Source: Fibrobacter sp. (GTDB lineage: Bacteria > Fibrobacterota > Chitinivibrionia > Chitinivibrionales > Chitinispirillaceae). From it: a stretch of 33,298 nt of DNA. The translations under genes were made by a program, and so were the position numbers. The stretch's first letter is position 1. Each line of letters begins with the position of its first letter. The stretch is taken from positions 1 to 33,298 of the forward strand of contig JAAYPC010000176.1 of NCBI GenBank assembly GCA_012519985.1, in the 5' to 3' direction. Below, piece after piece: positions 8,694-16,657 of the stretch. A model generated the notes under the pieces. The model saw only the letters and a list, made by a program, of their open reading frames with translations. It was not told the DNA's origin and searched no databases.

Positions 8694-9051
8694 AATCAGC
8701 TTTCTTTATAAGCAGCTTTCCTATTCGGTGAAGAAAGGGCACACCGAAGTCGTGAAGGGTTGAAGATTGAGAAGGTTCAAGAAGTTGATTTATAGCCGCT
8801 CGGTACACAGTCTGGATTTTTTCTTTGCGGGCCCTGCGCTCTTCTTCCGACTTGATCGGTGGCAGCTCTTTATCTTTCCTTCGCGCCTTCGCGCCTTCGC
8901 GTGAGGCAATCTTTTCCTCTCCGCCTGTATCTCTTTCATCAGTTCAATAGCCCGGTTGATCCTTAGGACTTGATCAGCTTCACCTGCATTCCCAGGGTGA
9001 GAATTAGTTCCCGTAGTTTCTCTACCCCACCGGGCTTTCAAGAGGTCAACA
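8694..9051. other. Non-coding stretch with degenerate repeat-like sequence
   Basis: No gene is supported. An 83-codon frame on the minus strand (8790-9041) has a low-complexity Lys/Arg-rich composition and falls over a GC-rich tandem repeat, which suggests intergenic repeat sequence rather than protein. The preceding 8740-8790 stretch is rich in GAAG/TTGA words typical of dispersed intergenic repeats. Confidence 0.4.
8882..8901. repeat. Short tandem CGCGCCTT repeat
   Basis: Two and a half head-to-tail copies of the 8-bp unit CGCGCCTT (8882-8889, 8890-8897, then CGCG). They are much more GC-rich than the flanks and lie inside a gene-free interval. This is consistent with a dispersed intergenic repeat family. 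Other family members would have to be sought outside this window. Confidence 0.5.
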
Positions 9052-9729
9052 TTACCTGAACGCCACTATTACCGCGAATTTCATATACTGGTAAATGCAC
9101 TCGGCATCCCTGAATCCCGATTCCCTTAACATCTCTATTGTTTGTGAAACAGTATTTTCTTTATCCAGTTCTCTTCGTGCCAGCCACGAATTTTCCTCGC
9201 TTTTACCGACTTTGTTTTTAATCCGTTCATACCAGCTTTTCGTGTAAAACTCATTGAGCTTTTCTGACTCTGCATTAAACTGGTCCAGATTGATGAAACA
9301 GCCATTTCTGTTAAGTTTCTTGAAGATATTTTTGTACAATGATTGTTTCTGAGATTCGTTCAGATGATGAATAGACAGGGCAGAGATGATCAGATCAAAA
9401 GCGGATTCAGGAAGACTTTCACTATAATCATTGATCTCATATTTTACATTTTCACATCCTGTAAATCTTTTTCTGGCGATTTCCAACATCTGGTCGGCCA
9501 GGTCAACCAATACATAAGATGCATTTGGAAATACCTGCTTAACATACATGGCCAAAAGGCCTGTTCCTGCCCCAAGATCAAGAACGGTTTGAACTTCTGG
9601 TCTGTTAAATTCCAGAAACGTTTGAACGATTCCATAATAATCATCAAAACAGGGGATAAAAAGTTCCCTTTGCTTATCATATTCACTTGCAGCACTGTTG
9701 AATTGGGATGCTATTTTATCACTTTCCAT
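9052..9729 (-). CDS. Class I SAM-dependent methyltransferase
   Basis: The ATG at 9729 is preferred to upstream in-frame ATGs because AGAGG lies six bases before it and the conserved domain starts right after. The 225-residue product has the SAM-binding motif VLDLGAGTG (residues 49-57), an acidic motif-II strand ending in VLVDLAD (73-79), motif III FDLIISALSIHHL (111-123), and a post-motif with GCFINLDQ. It is a small free-standing Methyltransf_12/25-type enzyme and its substrate cannot be read from sequence. It is divergent from the ergothioneine-like operon and shares its 273-bp upstream region, so co-regulation is possible. It lacks the EgtD-specific domain and is not the histidine methyltransferase. 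Confidence 0.85.
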   Translation of the reverse strand: MESDKIASQFNSAASEYDKQRELFIPCFDDYYGIVQTFLEFNRPEVQTVLDLGAGTGLLAMYVKQVFPNASYVLVDLADQMLEIARKRFTGCENVKYEINDYSESLPESAFDLIISALSIHHLNESQKQSLYKNIFKKLNRNGCFINLDQFNAESEKLNEFYTKSWYERIKNKVGKSEENSWLARRELDKENTVSQTIEMLRESGFRDAECIYQYMKFAVIVAFR

Positions 9730-9920
9730 TCTAACCTCTCTTTGTTTGACAGTTTTTCTCTCGCCCTCTTTGTAAAGTGCCATTTCCGGCCAACTCCATA
9801 ATATTATCTGTGACAAAATAACATGATTCTTATTAATTAGGTGGTTTTTTAAAAAAATCTCGCTTGAGATCCCTGTTCCTGCCAAAATAAATGGCCTCTT
9901 TTTTGCCATGATATCAAGTG

Positions 9921-9955
9921 AAACGACCACCCGTCTCTACGACTGTCGGTCGTTT
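9921..9955. promoter_or_regulatory. Inverted repeat upstream of the ean-like operon
   Basis: A perfect 8-bp inverted repeat, AAACGACC (9921-9928) and GGTCGTTT (9948-9955), is separated by 19 bases and ends 47 bases before the eanB start codon. A second, nested 5-bp inverted repeat (ACGAC 9939-9943, GTCGT 9949-9953) shares its right arm. One more T follows the right arm (9956). It could be an operator in the divergent promoter region or a leader hairpin with two alternative folds. The sequence does not decide between these. Confidence 0.45.
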
Positions 9956-10002
9956 TAACGCATACTTCTCTTTCTAAACCCAGTACCCAACAACCGACTA
10001 TT

Positions 10003-11304
10003 ATGCAACACAGAATAAAGCTGCTTAAAACATCTGAAGTTTATGAAAAGCTATCCAGTTCCACAGTCAAACTGATCGATGTCCGCTGTGCAGAGGCTTA
10101 CAATGGATGGTGCCTCAAAGGAGAGAGAAGAGGTGGGCATATTCCGTCTGCAAAAAGTCTCCCATTCAAATGGATCCGCTATATCGACTGGCCCGATATC
10201 CTGCAGTCAAAAGGAATCGAACCAGAAAACGAACTTATTGTTTACGGATACAACATCGATGAATCAGAAATGGTTGCTGACCATTTCCTCAGAATCGGAT
10301 ATCAAAAAATCGCACTGTACAACGATTTTGTTAAAGAATGGTGTACCAACCCGCAGCTTCCATTGAACCGTCTGGCCCGGTATCGTCAACTGGTATCCGC
10401 TTCCTGGCTTGATCAGCTCTTAAGCACCGGTTCGGCTCCACATTACGATTCGCAACGCTACGTTTTGGTTCATGCTTTTTACCGGGACCAAAGCATCTAT
10501 GACAGCGGCCATATCCCAGGAGCCATTGCCATGGATACCAATCAGTTGGAATCCACACAAACCTGGAACCGGCGCAGCCCTTCTGAGCTGAAAATTGCTC
10601 TGGAAAAGGCTGGCATCACCTCTGATACCACGGTAATCCTCTATGGAAAATTTGCCTATCCTGATAAAAATGATCCTTTTCCAGGAAGCAGTGCAGGACA
10701 ATTGGCTGCCATGAGGTCAGCTTTTATCATGCTTTATGCAGGGGTAAAAGATGTGCGACTGCTTAACGGAGGAATGCAATCCTGGACCGATGATGGCTAC
10801 GAAATCACCTCTGAACCTGCTCATCCCCAACCGGTTGGGGATTTCGGGGTCTCAATCCCTCATCACCCTGAATTTGCAGTAGATATCTCTGAAGCCAAAC
10901 AGATTTTAAAGTCCAAAGATAAAAACCTGGTTTGTGTAAGAAGCTGGAATGAATACATTGGAGAAACCAGCGGATACAATTATATACAGAAGAAAGGGCG
11001 CATACCCGGAGCAGTATTTGCAGAATGCGGTACCGATGCCTACCACATGGAAAACTACCGTAACCTTGACCACACCATCAGAGAGTACCAGGAAGTAGAA
11101 TCCATGTGGGCTGCATCTGGAATTCTTCCACATGTTCATAACTCCTTTTACTGTGGAACCGGCTGGCGGGCCAGTGAAGCTTTTATCAATGCCTGGCTCA
11201 TGGGATGGTCCGATATCTCTGTTTTCGATGGTGGATGGTTCGAGTGGAGTAGTGATAGTAATAACCCCTATGAAACCGGTATTCCTATCAAACCTCTCTT
11301 CTGA
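10003..11304 (+). CDS. eanB: EanB-like rhodanese sulfurtransferase (anaerobic ergothioneine synthesis)
   Basis: A 433-residue protein made of three rhodanese-like domains (about 1-130, 131-285, 290-433). Only the third has a cysteine in the active loop: Cys384 in CGTGWRAS. The corresponding loops of domains 1 and 2 (around YGYN and YGKF) have none. A tandem rhodanese directly upstream of an EgtD-family methyltransferase matches EanB of Chlorobium limicola. That enzyme uses polysulfide/persulfide to put sulfur on the imidazole of trimethylhistidine (hercynine) without oxygen. From memory that enzyme uses Cys412 and Tyr353. The same 28-residue offset falls on Tyr325 here (GETSGY), which supports orthology. 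No good Shine-Dalgarno precedes the ATG. It is the first gene of the eanB-eanA-sufS-sufE cluster and acts in the cytoplasm. Confidence 0.82.
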   Translation: MQHRIKLLKTSEVYEKLSSSTVKLIDVRCAEAYNGWCLKGERRGGHIPSAKSLPFKWIRYIDWPDILQSKGIEPENELIVYGYNIDESEMVADHFLRIGYQKIALYNDFVKEWCTNPQLPLNRLARYRQLVSASWLDQLLSTGSAPHYDSQRYVLVHAFYRDQSIYDSGHIPGAIAMDTNQLESTQTWNRRSPSELKIALEKAGITSDTTVILYGKFAYPDKNDPFPGSSAGQLAAMRSAFIMLYAGVKDVRLLNGGMQSWTDDGYEITSEPAHPQPVGDFGVSIPHHPEFAVDISEAKQILKSKDKNLVCVRSWNEYIGETSGYNYIQKKGRIPGAVFAECGTDAYHMENYRNLDHTIREYQEVESMWAASGILPHVHNSFYCGTGWRASEAFINAWLMGWSDISVFDGGWFEWSSDSNNPYETGIPIKPLF

Positions 11305-11332
11305 ATGCAAACCTTAAAGCAGGCTATCTTTT

Positions 11333-12340
11333 ATGGAATTAAATAAAGCACCTCTTTTCTCCAGCCCTCGTATCGTTTACAGTAATTTTCTTCATCTCAG
11401 AGATCCCAGGGAGACTGTCAAAAAAATTATTGATGATCTTCTATCTATCCCCAGAACAATATCCAGCACCTTACTTTACGACGATGTTGGTTCAAAGCTA
11501 TTTCAACAAATCACCCGCCTTCCCGAATATTATCTGTCCCGTATCGAATCGGAATTGATCAGAGAGTTTTCCCAATCCTGTAAGAATTTTCTTCATAATC
11601 TGGACATAATAGAACTTGGCAGCGGGGATTGCTCCAAAATATCCATAATCCTGGATTCAATAGATCCCAGAAACTTCCACTCCATCTGTTATCTTCCGGT
11701 GGATATAAGCTCCCAATCATTGAAAGAATCCGCCGAAGTGCTGGTAGCGAAATACCCCGAGATAAGGGTTCATTGTATTGCAGCAGATTTTCTGGGTGAT
11801 TTTTTCAGTTTACCTCATAAGAGAAAGCGCTTGTTTTGTTTTTTTGGCAGCACAATCGGCAATTTTCCTTCTATGCAACGTGTTGAGCTCCTCAGAAGAG
11901 TAAGCAGCCAGATGGAAAGTGGAGATCTTTTTTTGCTTGGAGTTGATATGGTTAAAAAAGTTAACGATCTGGAAAAGGCTTACAATGACCACAACAATAT
12001 CACTGCCAGTTTTAACCGCAATATCCTGAATGTGGTTAATTCCATAATCGGTTCCAATTTCAATCCGCTTCTTTTTGAACATCATGCACATTTCAACCGG
12101 GATTTATGCTGTATAGAGATGTATCTGAAAGCGCAGAAAGCGATGGCGATATCGATCCCCTGCATTGGTTCCGAGATTCTCATTGACAGGCTGGAAACAA
12201 TACGTACAGAGAGTTCGTTTAAATTTACTGTCGATGTTATATCCGAGGACATCAAAGCCGCTGGGCTCAAGATCGATCTTCACAGAACCGACAGTTCCAA
12301 CTGGTTTTCTTTATTTCAGTTGTCGAAAGAGGCTTCATGA
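11333..12340 (+). CDS. eanA: EanA/EgtD-like L-histidine N-alpha-trimethyltransferase
   Basis: A 335-residue member of the EgtD family (formerly DUF2260). Seen in order: Tyr49 in YDDVGSKLF, the TRLPEYYLSR segment (61-70), SAM-binding ELGSGD (94-99), DIS (124-126), GSTIGNF with Asn177, and TESSFKF with Glu293 and Ser295. In mycobacterial EgtD the equivalent Tyr39, Tyr56, Asn166, Glu282 and Ser284 bind histidine, so the substrate site appears intact. The reaction is three SAM-dependent methylations of histidine to hercynine. No EgtB-type sulfoxide synthase is present. Instead an EanB-like sulfurtransferase lies 28 bp upstream, so this is the anaerobic version of the pathway. Its last four bases overlap the sufS start (ATGA), which implies translational coupling. 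Confidence 0.88.
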   Translation: MELNKAPLFSSPRIVYSNFLHLRDPRETVKKIIDDLLSIPRTISSTLLYDDVGSKLFQQITRLPEYYLSRIESELIREFSQSCKNFLHNLDIIELGSGDCSKISIILDSIDPRNFHSICYLPVDISSQSLKESAEVLVAKYPEIRVHCIAADFLGDFFSLPHKRKRLFCFFGSTIGNFPSMQRVELLRRVSSQMESGDLFLLGVDMVKKVNDLEKAYNDHNNITASFNRNILNVVNSIIGSNFNPLLFEHHAHFNRDLCCIEMYLKAQKAMAISIPCIGSEILIDRLETIRTESSFKFTVDVISEDIKAAGLKIDLHRTDSSNWFSLFQLSKEAS

Positions 12341-13563
12341 AAACACCCTTGGATGCTCAGAAGATCAGGGATGATTTTCCAATTTTGCAAACCAGAGTTT
12401 ACGACAAGCCACTTGTCTATCTGGATAATGCGGCCACCACACAAAAGCCCCGTCAGGTTATCGATCGGGTGATCTCCTATTACTATCAAAACAACAGTAA
12501 TGCCCATCGGGCAAAATATTTTCTTGCCGAAAAGAGCAGTGAGCTGTATGAATCCGCCAGAGAGACTGTCAGAAAATTCATCGGTGCAGCGAATTCTCAG
12601 GAGATCATATTCACCTCCGGAACTACAGCCTCCATTAACCTGGTAGCACAATCGTTGCGCAAGTTTTACTTCAAAAAAGATGATGAGATTATCATCACCG
12701 AAATGGAACATCATTCGAACCTGGTCCCCTGGCAGATGGTCTGTAAAGATGTTGGAGCATCATTGAAGGTGATTCCCTTTGATGATGAAGGGGTTTTGCG
12801 TATCAAATCCCTGGAGTCCATGTTTACTGAAAAAACCAGACTGATTGCGGTTACTCATGTATCCAATGTAACAGGAGTCATTAATCCTGTAAAGGAGATA
12901 ATAGTCAGGGCACATGCATATAATATTCCAGTGCTACTGGATGGAGCACAGTCGATCTCTCATCTGCCTATCGATGTCGAAATACTGGACTGTGATTTTT
13001 TCGTTTTTTCCGGACATAAAATGTATGCAGAAACCGGAACGGGTGTGCTTTACGGGAAACAGAAATGGCTGGAGCAGATGTTTCCGGTGCAATATGGTGG
13101 AGGTATGGTTTTATCGGTAGATTTTGATAATACCACTTTTGCGGATCTTCCTTTCAGATTTGAAGCAGGAACTCAGAACATAGCAGGTGCAATAAGCATT
13201 GCTGCAGCTATCGATTATATGAATGATATCGGTATAAATGCGATCCACTCCCACGAAAAGCAATTGTTGCAATACGCAGCAGATGCTTTGGGTGATATTG
13301 ACCAGGTAACTCTTTATGCTGAATCTGCCACAAAATCCGGGTTACTTTCCTTTAATATTAACAATGTTTCTCCTTTCGATGTCTCTATGATTCTGGATAA
13401 AATGGCTATAGCGGTTCGCTCTGGTACTCATTGTGCGCAACCGGTAATGAAACATTTGGGGATCGATGGAACCGTGCGGGTCAGTTTTGCATTATATAAC
13501 ACTGTGGAAGAGGTTGACGTACTGGTTAAGGGAGTCAGAAGAGCTGTTCAGATTCTGCAGTGA
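12337..13563 (+). CDS. sufS: SufS-type (class II) cysteine desulfurase
   Basis: A 408-residue PLP enzyme of the SufS/CsdA group. Visible features are the N-terminal LDNAATTQKP segment, the TEMEHHSN cofactor-contacting stretch, DGAQSISHLP, the PLP-binding Lys228 in SGHKMY, and the persulfide-forming Cys366 in RSGTHCAQP. The enzyme converts cysteine to alanine and passes persulfide sulfur to SufE, whose gene follows 31 bp downstream. The start overlaps the eanA stop by four bases (ATGA). No sufB, sufC or sufD lies nearby, so this copy is not part of an iron-sulfur assembly operon here. Its position suggests it feeds sulfur to EanB, although a housekeeping role cannot be excluded. Confidence 0.92.
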   Translation: MKTPLDAQKIRDDFPILQTRVYDKPLVYLDNAATTQKPRQVIDRVISYYYQNNSNAHRAKYFLAEKSSELYESARETVRKFIGAANSQEIIFTSGTTASINLVAQSLRKFYFKKDDEIIITEMEHHSNLVPWQMVCKDVGASLKVIPFDDEGVLRIKSLESMFTEKTRLIAVTHVSNVTGVINPVKEIIVRAHAYNIPVLLDGAQSISHLPIDVEILDCDFFVFSGHKMYAETGTGVLYGKQKWLEQMFPVQYGGGMVLSVDFDNTTFADLPFRFEAGTQNIAGAISIAAAIDYMNDIGINAIHSHEKQLLQYAADALGDIDQVTLYAESATKSGLLSFNINNVSPFDVSMILDKMAIAVRSGTHCAQPVMKHLGIDGTVRVSFALYNTVEEVDVLVKGVRRAVQILQ

Positions 13564-13594
13564 GCTTTAAATCTAAAAGCAGGAACTAAGGACA

Positions 13595-14029
13595 ATGACT
13601 ATTGATGAAGAGCAGAATTTGATAATAACAGAGTTTTCCAGACTGGATGACTGGCTGAAAAAGTATGAATTTCTTTCGACGCTGGGTAAAAATCATACAG
13701 GTATCAATCAGGAGATGAAAACGGATCGTAATGCTTTGCGGGGGTGTCAATCGCAGGTGTGGATTTGTGCTCAGATGATTTCCGGAAAGGTAAATTTCAG
13801 GATGGATAGTGACTCTTTGATAATAAGGGGGATTCTTGCGCTTCTCCTCAGAGTAATTGACTACCGTAGTCCTTCTGAAATAGTGAACGCGAACTTTTAC
13901 TTTTTAAGAGAGATCGGTTTGAACACCACTTTATCTCCTTCCCGGGCAAACGGTGTAGCCACTATAGTCAAGACTATAAAGCAGTTGGGGCAAAAATATC
14001 TGGAGGAAATATCAAATAACAAAGATTAA
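13595..14029 (+). CDS. sufE: SufE-type sulfur acceptor protein
   Basis: A 144-residue SufE/CsdE family protein. The acceptor cysteine is Cys51 in the family motif GCQSQVWI, the same residue number as in E. coli SufE. The C-terminal helices containing LSPSRANGVATIV are also typical. AAGGA lies just upstream of the ATG at 13595. SufE takes the persulfide from SufS and stimulates its turnover. As the last gene of the eanB-eanA-sufS-sufE cluster, it could hand sulfur to the rhodanese cysteine of EanB. No other carrier is encoded in the operon. Confidence 0.9.
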   Translation: MTIDEEQNLIITEFSRLDDWLKKYEFLSTLGKNHTGINQEMKTDRNALRGCQSQVWICAQMISGKVNFRMDSDSLIIRGILALLLRVIDYRSPSEIVNANFYFLREIGLNTTLSPSRANGVATIVKTIKQLGQKYLEEISNNKD

Positions 14030-14326
14030 ATATCAAAACAAATCCTAAATAGCAAATCTTTAAATTCTAAACAAATTCCAAAATCACAAAGCTACAAATT
14101 CTAAACAGGAGCTGGAACAGGAAATTCAAAATCCAAAATTCGAAACAGGAACAGAAATATCAGATAAGCCCCAAAGGAAAAAGTGTTTTTCTATTCTGAT
14201 TCTTTGTTTAGATATTTTTCCATATTCCTTCTTATTAGATATTGTTTTGATATTAGTTCCTATTTTTTCCGATTTGATATTTGCTATCAAATACTTCATC
14301 AGTTACTATTTACGTTGTTTGCGGCT
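14030..14326. repeat. AT-rich intergenic repeat block with inverted copies
   Basis: A very AT-rich, word-repetitive stretch made of variants of AAATTCTAAAC, AATCC and ATATCAAA. A perfect 12-bp inverted pair joins its ends (ATATCAAAACAA 14030-14041 and TTGTTTTGATAT 14242-14253), and looser inverted similarity surrounds it. It lies between sufE and a convergent gene and holds no supported coding sequence. It resembles dispersed intergenic repeats. A long hairpin at the end of the ean transcript is possible. Confidence 0.5.
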
Positions 14327-14842
14327 TTATTCATGAATAGCCAGTTTTGTTTTACGTATACACCGGTTCATCCAGTCAAAAGCCAAACCTGCTGTCACGC
14401 CATACACGCTATGATGCATCAGTTCGATAAGTATAGTCTTTCTTTCCCATTCACTGGCAGGGGGAGCGATTTTCAATTTTGGTAAAATGATCATTGAGAG
14501 AGCTTGTACTATCGAGATATGCATCAGGGTTGCAATGAAACCCTTGATCCCCAGAATGCTTAATACACCTCTAATAAGGCCCAGTGCTGTGCCATAAGCG
14601 TAATGTACCATATTGTTTAGTTTTTTCTCAGCAATTTCGTTTTGAGGATTGATCTGAAATACTTTTTGAGCGGCTAAAACAGGAGTATTGCTTGGTTGGC
14701 GCCCACTTTTTTCCATCTCTATTTGTTGGGAGATGGTGATGGCAATGGTTCCCAGGACTCCTGCCACAAGACCTTTTCCCAAATACCCTGCGGCTCTCCC
14801 AGACCAGGACTCATCGCAGAGGACAAATGGCTTTTCTTTCAT
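14327..14842 (-). CDS. Small multi-spanning membrane protein, possibly DUF1440-like
   Basis: A 171-residue protein with four probable membrane segments (about 23-40, 80-98, 101-121, 141-158). It carries conserved-looking histidines within or next to them (His80, His108, His143-144). AGAGGT seven bases before the ATG supports the start. The pattern (Gly-rich first helix, a YGTALGL segment, and a late HHSVYGVTAGL segment) resembles YagU/DUF1440-type inner-membrane proteins, but I am not sure of the family. It is divergent from a DUF2267-like gene 155 bp away. No function is proposed. Confidence 0.7.
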   Translation of the reverse strand: MKEKPFVLCDESWSGRAAGYLGKGLVAGVLGTIAITISQQIEMEKSGRQPSNTPVLAAQKVFQINPQNEIAEKKLNNMVHYAYGTALGLIRGVLSILGIKGFIATLMHISIVQALSMIILPKLKIAPPASEWERKTILIELMHHSVYGVTAGLAFDWMNRCIRKTKLAIHE

Positions 14843-14997
14843 AACTGTACCTCTTTTTATTCTGACAATAAACGACAGTACACAGATTAAAAATGCAAGA
14901 ACAATACCATTTTCAAAAACCTATGGCGGACCGCTATTTGCTTTTACTAAAGAAAAAAGTGAAGATGGATTGCTTCAAAATTAACTAAAGGTGAATT

Positions 14998-15378
14998 ATG
15001 GGTTATCAGATACTTCTTCAGAAAGTCGCAGCACTGAATTTTGTTTCTGATGAAAGCAGGGCAGATGCCATGATTAAATCGGTGCTGGGTCAGTTTGCCA
15101 GCAGGATGACAGAAGAGCATGCACAGAAATTTACCGCAGATCTTCCGGAACCTCTGGATTATGAGAAATTAAGAGGACACCAGGCATATGTCTCTTCAAT
15201 ATCCCTTGATCAGTTTATCACAAATGTCAGTGAACAGTTCGATATAAGACAAGAGCAGGTTCAGACCCTTGTCAGCACTATTTTCCATACCATAAAAGTG
15301 GATATTTTAAAAGAGAAAAGCAGTTTCTGGCAGCAATGGCTTCCTTCAGATTGGGCAGTGGTAATAAAAGATGCATGA
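14998..15378 (+). CDS. DUF2267-like small helical protein
   Basis: A 126-residue soluble, mostly helical protein. A pattern of an N-terminal helix, then VLGQFASRMTEEHAQKFTADLP, then a second similar helical repeat matches DUF2267. The ATG at 14998 has AAAGGTG five to six bases upstream. DUF2267 proteins often occur near stress and membrane genes, but no activity is established. It is a single gene, divergent from the small membrane protein and convergent with the alcohol dehydrogenase. Confidence 0.7.
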   Translation: MGYQILLQKVAALNFVSDESRADAMIKSVLGQFASRMTEEHAQKFTADLPEPLDYEKLRGHQAYVSSISLDQFITNVSEQFDIRQEQVQTLVSTIFHTIKVDILKEKSSFWQQWLPSDWAVVIKDA

Positions 15379-15406
15379 TCCCAAAAGCAAAAATCTGCAT
15401 TAAACC

Positions 15407-15426
15407 GGGGGAAACTTAATTCCCCC
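15407..15426. terminator. Hairpin between convergent genes
   Basis: A perfect 7-bp stem (GGGGGAA 15407-15413 and TTCCCCC 15420-15426) with a six-base loop lies between the ends of the DUF2267-like gene and the alcohol dehydrogenase. No uninterrupted T-run follows on either strand, so it is probably a weak bidirectional terminator or 3'-end stabilising hairpin. Confidence 0.5.
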
Positions 15427-15454
15427 AGTGCTATTTCATTAAAAAACTAACTCC

Positions 15455-16657
15455 TCAAAAAGAGTCCATATAAATATTGCTGACTGATGCGTGAGTGGCC
15501 TCAATGGGTCCCAGATCTAAAAGCATTTTCAGGCTTGGGGTATTGAAAGCCAGGTTTGTGAGTTTTTCTATATCTGTCAAAGCGAAACCGATACTGCCCA
15601 GACCCGGTTTTACTCCCATTTCGAACAGCCATTTTTTTAATCCCTCGTATACTATATCTGCTTCATTAGATTCTCCTTTTAATCCACATAGAATCGGAGA
15701 GAGGAGATCTGCCAGAATATGTTTTGAAGCCGGGTAGATCTGTTTTATCACAGCGGGCAGGATCATTGCAAGTCCCAGGCCGTGAGAGATTTCCGGTCTT
15801 ACTGCGCTCAGTGGATGCTCTAGGGCATGAGTGTAATGAAGAAGTCCGTTATCAAAGGAGATGCCTGCTATTAGTGAAGCATAGAGCAGATAATAGCGGG
15901 CGGTGAGGTCTTGAGGGTTGCTCAGGGCCACCGGCAGATATTGAGCAACCAGTCTAATGGTTTCCTTGGCAAGCAAAATGGAAAATGGTGTTGCAGTAAC
16001 CGTGGTTGAGGCTTCGATAGCATGATTGAGAGCATCAATGGAGACATAGGCAGTCTGCTCCGGAGATAGAGAGGTCATCAGTGCGGGATCATCGATAGAG
16101 TAAAGCGGGTAGATGCAATCGCATGCAAATACCGGTTTTGTCTCTTTCTCAGGAATACTGACTACCGCAAAACGATCTGCCTCTGTTCCGGTCCCATGTG
16201 TAAGATTTATGGCCACTAAAGGTATTGCTTTATTTGGGGAAAACTGGTTTTCAAAAAGTTCACGTGCATTTCTTACCGGATATTCTTTCAGAACCGCAAC
16301 ACATTTTGCTGCATCAATAGGACTTCCTCCACCTATAGCCACTATAGCCTGTGCACCATAGAGACGGGCAAGATCTGTTGCTTCATCCACCTGGTCAACT
16401 GTAGGATTAGGTGTGATTTCGCTATACATAGTATAATCAAAACCATTTACCTCAAAGGCTCTGGCTACATAAGACCAGGCACCCGATTTTATGTAGGAGT
16501 TTTTTCCGGTGATTACTAATACTCTGGAAACCTGCCTTGTTTTTTTCAAAACAGAACAGATATCACCGATTTTCCTGATAGCCCCTGCACCCAGATACAC
16601 TGTAGATCTCCCCCGGATTTCACAAACTGCATTTACGTTGATCTTGCTTTCCCACAT
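15455..16657 (-). CDS. Iron-containing alcohol dehydrogenase
   Basis: A 400-residue group III (Fe-dependent) alcohol dehydrogenase. The NAD(P)-binding GGGSPIDAAK segment is at 109-118. The metal site shows Asp208 and His212 in DALNHAIEA, His277 in THALEH, and His292 in SHG. A GGGAGG eight bases before the ATG supports the start. Enzymes of this family reduce aldehydes or oxidise alcohols during fermentation, and the substrate cannot be fixed from sequence. The protein has an N-terminal extension of about 12 residues before the usual YLGAGAI start of the fold. It appears monocistronic and faces the DUF2267-like gene across a hairpin. Confidence 0.9.
   Translation of the reverse strand: MWESKINVNAVCEIRGRSTVYLGAGAIRKIGDICSVLKKTRQVSRVLVITGKNSYIKSGAWSYVARAFEVNGFDYTMYSEITPNPTVDQVDEATDLARLYGAQAIVAIGGGSPIDAAKCVAVLKEYPVRNARELFENQFSPNKAIPLVAINLTHGTGTEADRFAVVSIPEKETKPVFACDCIYPLYSIDDPALMTSLSPEQTAYVSIDALNHAIEASTTVTATPFSILLAKETIRLVAQYLPVALSNPQDLTARYYLLYASLIAGISFDNGLLHYTHALEHPLSAVRPEISHGLGLAMILPAVIKQIYPASKHILADLLSPILCGLKGESNEADIVYEGLKKWLFEMGVKPGLGSIGFALTDIEKLTNLAFNTPSLKMLLDLGPIEATHASVSNIYMDSF

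Noticed and set aside
8790..9041. 83-codon minus-strand frame, Lys/Arg-rich
   Set aside because: It runs across a tandem GC-rich repeat, has no ribosome-binding site and its composition looks like translated intergenic repeat.
9730..9930. 67-residue N-terminal extension of the methyltransferase frame
   Set aside because: The ATG at 9729 has a good Shine-Dalgarno and the conserved fold begins there. The extension has no family similarity.
12337..14029. sufS-sufE read as part of an iron-sulfur cluster assembly (SUF) operon
   Set aside because: No sufB, sufC, sufD or sufU is adjacent, and sufS is translationally coupled to the EgtD-family gene instead.
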